10,138 bases of DNA from assembly GCA_028565635.1 (NCBI GenBank), contig JAOXYB010020137.1, forward strand, positions 2,922-13,059. Reading direction: 5' to 3'. The stretch comes from Phoronis ovalis. Lineage: Eukaryota > Phoronida > Phoronidae. A program made the position numbers and the translations under genes. This document shows positions 1-7,728 of the stretch, one piece after another (within the stretch, counting starts at the first letter, position 1; the number at the start of each line of letters is the position of its first letter). The notes beneath the pieces are model-generated. The model was not told where the DNA came from and searched no databases. It saw only the letters and a program-made list of their open reading frames with translations.

Positions 1-251
1 CGCGGCTGCTGTCGATGACGGAGAGAAACATGCATAAACACATAAAAATAAAAGTAAAGAGTACATATATTATATTTGATCTTGTGGATTGGACATTTGA
101 AAACGGAATCTATAAACGTTAATATATAATAATTTTTCTGCTTCTAGGGTGTAGGTGTTCGTTTCGAGTTGTAATTTTACTACGATTCATAAACGAAAAT
201 ACAATGTAGTAGAAATACTATCATTATTTATGATGAAAAATGAATTAGGAG
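1..251. other. non-coding AT-rich left edge
   Basis: No coding region can be supported here. Both strands are broken by stops, and the only short open stretch is about ten codons running off the left edge on the minus strand from position 31, too short to call. The sequence is AT-rich and grades into the hairpin repeat array that begins near 252. Confidence 0.5.
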
Positions 252-487
252 ATGGCTCCTTTTTCCTTATTAGACACAAAATCCAATAAAGAAGAAGAAA
301 TGGTTCATTTTTCCTTACTCAGATGGAAAGTGTGTATCTTTTTTATTCGGTTCAAAATCCAATAAGAAAAACGAAAATGATTCCTTTCTAGCTCCCTTAT
401 TCTGCTCAAAATCCAATGAAGGAAAAGGAAATGATTCCTTTCTCCTTATTCAGCTTAAAATCTGAATAAGGAAAAGGTAAAGAGTAA
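252..487. repeat. degenerate tandem array of about four hairpin-forming units
   Basis: Four related units begin near 252, 300, 377 and 431. Each opens with a variant of ATGGTTCCTTTTTCCTTATT and continues through CAAAATCCAATAAGGAAAA, with unit lengths of about 48, 77, 54 and 57 bp. Every unit contains a CCTTATTC-type arm followed after 8-10 bases by a complementary GAATAAGG-type arm, so each can form its own stem-loop. The last is the best: an 11-bp perfect stem (443-453 with 462-472) around an 8-base loop. The array looks like an old, diverged minisatellite or a remnant of a mobile element; no coding potential is seen. Confidence 0.65.
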
Positions 488-1708
488 CTGGCTTAATTGT
501 CAATACATCAATGTACATGTACACTGTATTTCTACATTATATTTATGAAATATAGCCAATCACCTGAGATTTTGTTTTTCTCTTATATTACTCCCAAACA
601 TTACCTTTTGAACGTCGCCTTGATATTGACACTTCCACTAGATTCATAAAATTTTCCGGTAGGATATTTGCCGCTTCACCTATATATTACGTTATTGCTA
701 TACTATGTATGTCACGTTAGTAAATGAAACTAAAAATAAGTAAATATTCAATGAAATCACGACTAGAAATGAGTAAACAAAAATAGTTGCCTGGAAAACT
801 ATAGTTGGCTGTCTTTATTTCTTTAGTAATGAACTACAAGTACGTATTAATATTGTCAGATATAAGTAACTGATTGGACAATAATTATACAACATCTAAC
901 ATAAACTATTCAATAAGCAAGATGTGTTGGTACTCATTTTCACGTAATTTGAATTTATGGTTTGGAGAAAAAGCTGGGAGATTTCATGTTTTATTGCACA
1001 TGAAACGTTATAACATGCACCGACGCCCGGCGTGCCAGGAGGTCAAACAAAGGTCGGAAAGGCGGAATAAAAAAGCAAAGTAAGTAATAAAGAAATGTTG
1101 CCTTTATTTAATGTCTACGTTTATGCTATCCATATGCACAGTATCATCCTTGTTAGGTTACTGAAGTACCATATTACAACAAATATATATTCATCTTCCA
1201 TATTTTTGTCTCACCCACCTATGATAAACAATCTACTTCCGTTTCAATAAAGAGATCGTGTGCTGTCTTGTAAGTGCTTTACTGAAAGTTTGGTTTCATG
1301 TGATTGTCACAAAATGTTATCTGTGAACGTCCCATATATTTTCATTACACAAGATTCATTCTGTATAGAACCGTTTTAGAACAGTCTATTGAGTTGTATT
1401 TACACCGTATTTTATTTCAATTTATACTTTGCATCGTATTAGTTTTATCGTCATAAAAAATAACCAAAATACACATGCAAAATAATCTCTTTGTTTTTCT
1501 CTGGATATAAATAGAATTATTTCAGAATAGGAAAATAATGCATTCTCATCAAATGTATATTCCTTGCTTTCTCAGTTATATATAATTATCCTAAAATTTC
1601 ACAATATTTAAGAACAATCGGTATACCTATGGCAATATTGCACTGCCGCGATACTTTTGTTTTTTTTATTATTCTATTTCTTAGTTAAAAGATATGACTT
1701 TGGGTGAC
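488..1708. other. non-coding region with candidate 5' exon pocket
   Basis: No convincing gene is seen. The short open frames here (for example 874-1083) are low-complexity and show no recognisable domain. A perfect 7-bp stem-loop lies at 982-1005. A small CpG-rich pocket at about 1009-1079 ends in a good splice donor and is listed separately. AATAAA hexamers occur at about 1086 and 1246, but there is no coding exon to which they can be attached. The remainder is AT-rich sequence typical of an intron or intergenic spacer. Confidence 0.4.
1009..1085 (+). promoter_or_regulatory. candidate 5' UTR exon end with GTAAGT donor (CpG-rich pocket)
   Basis: Within an AT-rich stretch, about 1018-1065 is locally rich in G+C and CpG (CGACGCCCGGCG and nearby TCGG, GGCGG). 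It is followed by GCAAA and then the near-perfect donor GTAAGTAAT at 1080. CpG-rich DNA next to a strong donor is what a first non-coding exon often looks like. If used, it could splice to the acceptor at 3152 in front of the LRR gene start codon. This is inference only: no transcript evidence is available, and the acceptor may pair with another donor. Confidence 0.2.
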
Positions 1709-2010
1709 ATTTAAGTGACACTCAAGAATGCACATTTCTGTTGAAATCACAAGTTTGGTAGATAACTTTTATCCAAAGGCCGTGTGGTTATCTGCGACAA
1801 ATGTCAGACAAAGTGAAGAATTTCCTTTTTTTGTTATAAATGCGAAACGCAATTGCACATTACTATTATTAGTAAAATTTGCAAAAATGAAAATTTTATA
1901 TTTTTCCTTTATAGAAATCAACATATAATTAGAAAGTCTATCTAAGCCATGCACATATCCGTTGCAAAATGGATATGTATTTAAGAGGCAGTCGCGAATG
2001 ACACTTAAAA
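1709..2010. mobile_element. possible MITE-like element bounded by imperfect inverted repeats
   Basis: The 23 bases at 1709-1731 match the reverse complement of 1988-2010 at 17 of 23 positions, including the block TTTAAGTG. They enclose about 300 bp of very AT-rich, non-coding DNA. Inside there is also a perfect 8-bp stem (1953-1960 with 1971-1978). I cannot see a clear target-site duplication, so this could be a chance inverted repeat in AT-rich DNA. The short open frames across it have no recognisable content. Confidence 0.22.
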
Positions 2011-3113
2011 ATATGGGTTATCTGGACCAGAATTGCCAGAAACGTTGGCAGGTGATTACAGTTTAATATCTAAACCAACAGATAAACGTTATACAATGGC
2101 CGGGTACAATGGGGTCGAAAACTTGCTAAAATGATAATTTCCACGTGACTGGCAGATGGCCAGACCATTTTTAAATATCTTAACACGGGTTATTATTAAT
2201 TTGTTTACTAAACGACTTCAAGAAGAAAAGAAGTTTTTATTAAAAAAAACGAAATTCTAATTAGTAAGATGCTAGGTAACGGGTTATGTGTTCTTGCAGT
2301 GGATAGAGTAAATAGAAGAGCATTCGAGTGATTTCGGAAGGTATGCTGAGTTTAGAATTATTTCTTTAAAATAACGTAGTCAGCCACACAAAATGTTTCC
2401 TTTAAATAAGTAAAATTAATTAAAACCAACAATAGACTAAAAAGATATTTGTAATTGCTAAAATTATGGGACAAGGTTTCGAATAAAAAATAAAAACGAA
2501 TTTTTATTCAAAAATACCACGACCGCTATTGTGCAGATTTCGCGCAATTACGTTTTTCATACATGTAACTGAATTCGAAGTAATGACACAGTTTTGTTTT
2601 GTTTCTTTATATGAAAACTAAGTAACTCTCGATCAGATTTCAGCGCAAAACATATTATAGATTAGCCAAATCAAATTCAATTATTTTATATTTCTTAGTT
2701 TAACGAGAAATTTCAATATCCTGGTCTGCAAAACTTACTGATTTAATCATTCACTAAAAAATTATTGAAAACTTAATGTTAAAGTTATAGTGTATTCTTG
2801 GTGTATATTCATAAACTGGTTAGCAAAGTAGCGAACAACAAAATGTATCCTGAATAAATGTGTCCAATTAATAAGACTGATAAAAAATTTTTTTTTTCTT
2901 TTTCAATAACTTCCTCCTCTTAAGTTTAAAATATCATAAAGAAAAGTTATGTTACGGAAATTCTCTACTTCAACTTTGAACATATTATGCATTTGGAATA
3001 TGAAACTCTGAAAAATAGTCATAATGGGATCGGGTTTCTTTTTTTTTTAGCTCTGTATGTCGAGTAGTTGCTGTGCATTCTGAACAACTACATACAATTT
3101 ACTAGTCTGCCTG
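2011..3113. other. non-coding upstream region of the LRR gene
   Basis: No coding exon can be supported. The stretch contains an E-box-like CACGTG at 2142-2147, an AT-rich hairpin (arms 2481-2489 and 2501-2509), homopolymer A and T runs near 2883-2900, and a strong polypyrimidine tract ending in AG at 3050. Together with the acceptor at 3152, this is consistent with a 5' UTR intron and/or promoter region of the downstream gene. Confidence 0.4.
2300..2340 (+). other. possible 41-nt internal 5' UTR exon
   Basis: The stretch is flanked by an acceptor-like TTCTTGCAG ending at 2299 and a donor-like CGGAAG|GTATGC at 2340/2341. It would be a small non-coding exon between the candidate donor at 1080 and the acceptor at 3152. 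The spacing is plausible, but short AG-GT intervals of this kind also arise by chance, so confidence is low. Confidence 0.15.
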
Positions 3114-3152
3114 TATAAAATATCATTAAACGTTTATGTTTTCTCATTTCAG
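3114..3152 (+). promoter_or_regulatory. splice acceptor (or core promoter) just upstream of LRR start codon
   Basis: TATAAAA lies at 3114-3120. A good polypyrimidine tract and acceptor, TTTTCTCATTTCAG, ends at 3152, 27 bases before the start codon. The simplest reading is a 5' UTR intron ending at 3152. The alternative is a TATA-type promoter with the TCAGTT at 3149-3154 as initiator. The spacing from the TATA box to the initiator A is 37 bases, a little longer than usual. The two readings are mutually exclusive for this transcript start. Confidence 0.45.
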
Positions 3153-3179
3153 TTCCAAGTTAACGAAGGGGAATTCAGC

Positions 3180-6100
3180 ATGAACATATTGCTAAGTTTC
3201 ACTATCTTGTATCTTATCGCTCTTTCTGAGGCATCCTGGCCGAACCCGGATTGTTCTCCATGCCACTGTTCCATCACCTATTCAGAAAAGTTACAAAAAA
3301 GAGTCCGTTACGCCAACTGCAGCAGAAGACGCTTGACGGAGATACCCGTTAACATACCAACAGACGTAGAAGAACTAGATGCAAGCCATAATGATATTGT
3401 TAATTTAGACGCAGAAACATTTCAAGCGTTTTACGCGGTAAAGTCGCTGAACCTCGCTCATAATAAAATTGTCTATTTGCCGGAAGAACTATTCATAAAC
3501 GCTACAGTTTTGCAGTATTTGGACATCGCAGGAAATATTTTGAAAGATCTACTCAGTAGCGTGTTTTTAACTCTTGGTTACATGCGACACATGGAAGGAT
3601 TAACTGTTACTTCCTTACCGCCGGACATTTTTGAAAATCTAACCAAGTTAAGATACTTGTCGTTTAAAACGAAACAAACAGAGCTACCAGTCGATTTACT
3701 AGAAACGCTAAGTCTTAGTTCTTTATCCATAGAGACGGATAACATTGAAACAGTCCCACCCGATTTATTAGATCCTTGTAAACAGACGTTAAAAGAATTT
3801 AGATTATCTGGTAAAAAACTAAAATCGTTACCAGACAAAATGTTTTCTAAATGTAGTTTATTGGAAAAAGTATCAATTTACTCAAGATCTGAAAACCTGA
3901 TTATACCAGAAGGAATATTTCGACGTGAAACACCGGATTTTTCTCAGTATCCAATAGAATTTCGTGACCTGTTAATAGCGGCCACGAAAACTTCTAGCAA
4001 TATTCGTGAAATCTGTATTCATGCCCATACAAATCTTCCTGTTGGGATTTTTCAAAATTTGGACTTCCTTGAAAAACTCACATTGCGTCACACTGGTGGA
4101 ACAAACCGTCAACATCTGCAAGATTTAGCTCAGCTCGAATACTTGAATTTATCTCTTAACGGAATAACTAGTTTAAGTGGATCGTGGTTTACAACCCTTC
4201 CAGGATTAAAAATTCTCGATTTAAATCAAAACGAAATTACTGCAATAGATGATACTACATTTCTTGGACTACAGGCTTTGCAAAAACTTCGAATGTCACA
4301 TAATCAGCTGGTGTCAATTACTGACAAAGTTTTTCAGCCATTCAAATATTCCATTGTCGATTTGGATTTGTCCAATAACACTTTGTCATATCTAAGTCCA
4401 TCAATACTTATTGAGATGTGGTCATTGGAAAGATTAAATCTAGCTGGAAATCAGTTAAGGGAACTTACAGGAGATTTGTTTCATGACACTAGTATGTTAC
4501 GTTTTCTAGATTTCTCTTATAATCGAATTCGTACGGTACCACAGTATACGTTTGCAAATGCAGGCGATTTGATGGAATTATATCTTCAGTGTAACGCACT
4601 AGAATCTATTCCTGCGCTCTTCTTGGATGGTGCGATATCCCTGTACCGCCTTGATTTGTCTAACAACTCTATCTCTAATTTTCCACGGAATTTTTTACCA
4701 CGCCACTTTTTGTTGGAATACATTTCATTGGATGGAAATCCCACAGTGTGTGACTGTAGTTTAGTTAATTTGCTGTTTTACTTCCATCACTCGGGTACAA
4801 CGAAAACTATTTTTAATGGACAGTGCGCGCAACCAGACAAACTGGCGGGAAGAGAGATCAGCTCTTTGTGGATGACCGATGTTTGCGAGCCCGACGAAAT
4901 CAGCGAAACACTTATGAATAAGACAACAATTAGTCCAGCGGATATGCATAGTACTACAACATCTTTACCACAAGGTAAGAATAGTATTTCTGACGGACTG
5001 AAATGTACTCTTTGCTCATTCAAGAGTGTTTTAGAATATATTTTGTTTTACTGAAAACCATTTGGAAAGTAAAAACAAAACTAACTCTTCATTGGACAAA
5101 TAGAAAGCATTGTCCAAGTGTATCCATGCACTGTAGCTTAATTATTACGACTAACAGCAAAAAGACGTGCAATCGATCAGTGTTATAAAACTAAATTGCG
5201 TACAGCAATGTGATCTAATAGATGAAATCTTAGTACTAGACTACAAGTATTTGCATGCATTTGGTGGAGCCACTGATCGTGAAACCAAACCTTCCCCTAA
5301 CACCGCCTGGTGCGAATGAATTGCATGAACGGTAGGAGAACACTTAAGTTTTAGTTCTCGGCCAGTAGCTCTACCATACAAATAGTCTATAATGAGACCT
5401 AATATTATCGGTATTTGCAAAGCCAATTCACCCATGCCCCTTGCTCCCAAATTTGATTAAATAGGCATCTATTTTGTATATTGTAGATCTAACAACAACA
5501 ACAGTTCAACCGATTGCATCACCAGATACAAGGACAACAACTGGTAGCACGCAGCAAACAAATGATTCTACAGGAGCAACAACACTGCCACCAACTACCA
5601 CCATCATGACAACCACATCAACTAAGGCACCAACAACAAGGACAAGCATACCTTCCTTGTCAACGACACCGATAAATACAAGTACGGTACAAAATGCAGA
5701 TAAACTGCTTACTACGGTTCTCAAAAAGGTAACAAGAGTAACGATGACAACAATGGGGTCTACAACATCCACAGCAACAAGTACAACAACAACTACAACA
5801 AAAGCAGCAGCTCCCACTGTAATTACAGACACATTTCAAACATCTAGTGACCCTCCGCAAACTACAACCACATTGCGCACAACCAGTAATACCACGAATA
5901 CGACAGTGTTGTGGAATCGAAATCACAAAGTTACAAGCAGAACTACTACGCCATCTAGCACCACAACTGTGTTAACAATACCGACTCTTTCCTCGAAGCT
6001 ACCGAATGAATTACGCAGACCAGAGCTATCGACAATAACTTTACTAAATAGATCCATAGGCGCAACAAATTTAACAACTACTCCACCAACTGCGACCATA

Positions 6101-6880
6101 ATACCCCGAACTCGTAAAGAAATAACCATTACAGGTGGACCTTCACAGTTAAAACTCCAAACTACACAATCCATTGAACATCCAGTGGCGCTGAGAAATG
6201 AAAGTTACCGGACGGTCAAAATACACGTAAGCGGAAACAACTCTGTAGTCTGGAAAAATGATAATGAATCGCCTTCAATTAGTTCCAGTGAGAACAAAAA
6301 TGTTAACCAAAATGTATCACAACCAGCATATTCTTCCCAAACGTACACGCCAACGTCTCCACTTCCAAGTTCTGGTGGCTGGATTACCACGTCCAACAGC
6401 AAATTAAACATTTCACCGAAAACACAAACAGAAGACAGCATTTCAAACAACAAAGATGCATTCACCACTGTAAAGAGCAGCACGCTCTCCTTAAGTAACT
6501 CTAAGCAAACGACGAAGAACCTCAGAAACAATTATAGCCAAATGAACAACGAAGTGCTGAATATTACTACTGACAGTAGCAGAAGCAATGGTACAAATAA
6601 TATTAATATCAAAACGACCACATCGAAACATAACAAGGGAGATGGTAAAACAATTCCGAGTTCAACAACTAGTAAAATGGGAATTATAATGAATGTTGCA
6701 TCAACCGCAAAAATACTGGAGGCACGTGATGCTGAATATGACAGATGGTATCATAACGGAATGTATATTGGTATATTATGTAGTTTGGTTGCCATAATAT
6801 TGTTAACAGGTAGCATAATTGCTAGCAGATATTATTATAAATATTGTTGTAAGCATTCCTACCTTATTGGTAGGTCATAA
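3180..6880 (+). CDS. LRR receptor-like type I membrane protein with mucin-like stalk; join 3180..4974, 5487..6880
   Basis: The first coding exon ends in CAAG|GTAAGA and the second begins after TTGTAG. Both are phase 1 and rejoin as a GAT codon, giving 1062 residues. The start at 3180 is chosen because it has A at -3 and opens directly with a signal peptide (about residues 1-19). Domains in order: LRRNT cap with C25, C28, C30 and C47; about 18 LRRs of mostly 24 residues (63-511) with LxxLxLxxNxI cores; LRRCT cap with C524, C526, C549 and C569; Thr/Ser/Asn-rich stalk (about 575-1010); one transmembrane helix (about 1025-1045); and a 17-residue tail. N-glycosylation sequons include N46, N107, N153, N323, N399, N495 and N580, with many more in the stalk. 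By family knowledge such ectodomains bind proteins or glycans in adhesion or recognition. There is no TIR or kinase domain, so it is not a Toll receptor. No specific orthologue is recognised. Confidence 0.88.
4975..5486 (+). other. phase-1 intron separating LRR domain from stalk
   Basis: This is a 512-bp GT-AG intron: donor GTAAGA at 4975, acceptor TATTGTAG ending at 5486. The reading frame of exon 1 runs on into the intron for 26 codons and stops at 5052-5054, so an unspliced transcript would encode a 624-residue protein that has all LRRs and the LRRCT but no stalk or anchor. A pocket at about 5258-5440 is less AT-rich than the rest and has a 69-codon open frame on the minus strand with no recognisable domain. 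It may be a fragment of an older insertion. Confidence 0.85.
5487..6757 (+). other. mucin-like Thr/Ser/Asn-rich stalk region of the LRR protein
   Basis: The first 69 residues encoded by this exon contain 27 Thr, written largely as runs of ACA/ACT/ACC codons (for example ACAACAACAACA at 5492 and a similar run near 5780). Pro and Ser are common, as expected for dense O-glycosylation. Further on the composition shifts to Ser/Asn with many N-glycosylation sequons and almost no hydrophobic clusters. No Cys occurs in the stalk, so it should be extended and unfolded, holding the LRR head away from the membrane. The triplet-rich DNA makes this part prone to length variation between alleles. Confidence 0.8.
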
Positions 6881-7574
6881 ACAATGACTGAAGGAATTGC
6901 TTAATGCTAATGAGTAGCAAAACGCTGATAATTATGTGTATAACTAATGTTTTCATAAAATATTTTGAATGTGCAAATGCTTCTTTGATTGTTCTTGTTT
7001 ATGCCACTATGTAATTCCTAAAATATATTGAATTTTGTCTTTTATAGACTTTTAATGCAATACCCAGTACACACTTATCTTACCTATCCCCAATGTTGCA
7101 CCCTAGCACTAAGCAAGCAGCTGCAAAGATGATAAAAGACTTAAGGATGCAAAAAAAATTTAAGCAGGTGGTTGTCTGATAATTATCGCCCCAAAATAAC
7201 CCAGACAAAAGTATTTTTATCATCAATTACTGAAAATATTACTAACCGACATGTATTGATACTAATTTTATTGAAAGTTATATTAATAACTCATTTTTTA
7301 TAATTTACAACTGTTTTCTGCAATACTTTTGGCAAGCATTCAACAATGAATGGCTAATAGTTGTTATACGTTGTTAAAACTGCAGTGTTTAGCAGGTTGG
7401 CAATCTAATGCTATTATCAGCACCACATTTAGTTATTGCAAAATAGTTATAACATAACCGAACTTCAGAAGCTGTCATGAACATGTAATACGACACATTT
7501 AATATTTGACAACATCAAAATAAAAAAATATCAAGAATGGAATGTATGTGCTCATTACAGCTACCCCATTGGTG
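6881..7574. other. tail-to-tail intergenic region (3' UTRs)
   Basis: The stop codons of the two convergent genes are 694 bp apart. For the plus-strand LRR gene the nearby hexamers are non-canonical (AATATA at 7022-7027), while a canonical AATAAA lies at 7519-7524, close to the neighbour's stop. For the minus-strand gene a canonical signal lies at 7267-7272. If the distal plus-strand signal is used, the two 3' UTRs overlap antisense. A motif ATTATCGCCCC at about 7182-7192 resembles those in the transposon remnant at 8734-9372. No gene is seen. Confidence 0.5.
7267..7272 (-). terminator. candidate polyadenylation signal for POGLUT1
   Basis: TTTATT on the plus strand reads AATAAA on the minus strand, about 305 bases past the POGLUT1 stop codon. 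It is the first canonical hexamer met downstream of that stop. A 3' UTR of this length is ordinary. Confidence 0.4.
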
Positions 7575-7728
7575 CTACAACTCATCTTTCTTTTGGTTGG
7601 TTATTTGTTTATATTTAGTGTTTCTCTCTGGTTTGAATTTTAGAGTTTTTGCATATCTTTTGAGCAAGTTTTTCCAGAAGCATGACACATCCTCCAACCT
7701 AAGATGGTCCCAAATAAATTGGCGGCCT
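7575..7728 (-). CDS. POGLUT1: POGLUT1 terminal coding exon with KDEL
   Basis: The acceptor CTCATTTTCAG precedes the exon at 7729-7730. The exon's first base completes an Arg codon split after two bases (AG|A), and 50 further codons follow to TAG at 7575-7577. Residues [19 protein letters not shown] correspond to the last helices of the GT90 domain, followed by a Lys-rich tail and KDEL. The plus-strand open frame across it is only its antisense shadow. Confidence 0.92.

Noticed and set aside
1-31. Start of a minus-strand coding exon running off the left edge
   Set aside because: Only about ten codons from an ATG at 31-29; no supporting motif, and nothing further can be seen.
874-1083. 69-codon plus-strand open frame
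   Set aside because: No recognisable domain, biased composition, and a strong splice donor cuts its last codons. Better read as non-coding sequence, perhaps part of a 5' UTR exon.
1728-1954. Overlapping short open frames on both strands
   Set aside because: AT-rich low-complexity translations within a possible MITE; no similarity to any family I know.
3180-5054. Unspliced 624-codon reading as the main gene product
   Set aside because: The frame runs through a good donor (CAAG|GTAAGA). Splicing in phase 1 to 5487 adds a coherent stalk, membrane helix and tail. The longer reading is kept only as a possible retained-intron form.
5330-5410. tRNA gene or complete tRNA-derived SINE in the LRR intron
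   Set aside because: The A-box-like sequence has one mismatch, no B box fits at proper spacing, and no cloverleaf can be folded by eye.
5506-6531. Long minus-strand open frames (Val-rich) opposite the stalk
   Set aside because: They are the complement of Thr-codon runs; ACA/ACC/ACT read as TGT/GGT/AGT or GTN frames on the other strand. They have no domain and overlap a well-supported exon.
3180-6880. Toll or Toll-like receptor
   Set aside because: No TIR domain after the membrane helix; the tail is 17 residues and the gene ends at 6880. The Thr-rich stalk is also atypical for Toll proteins.
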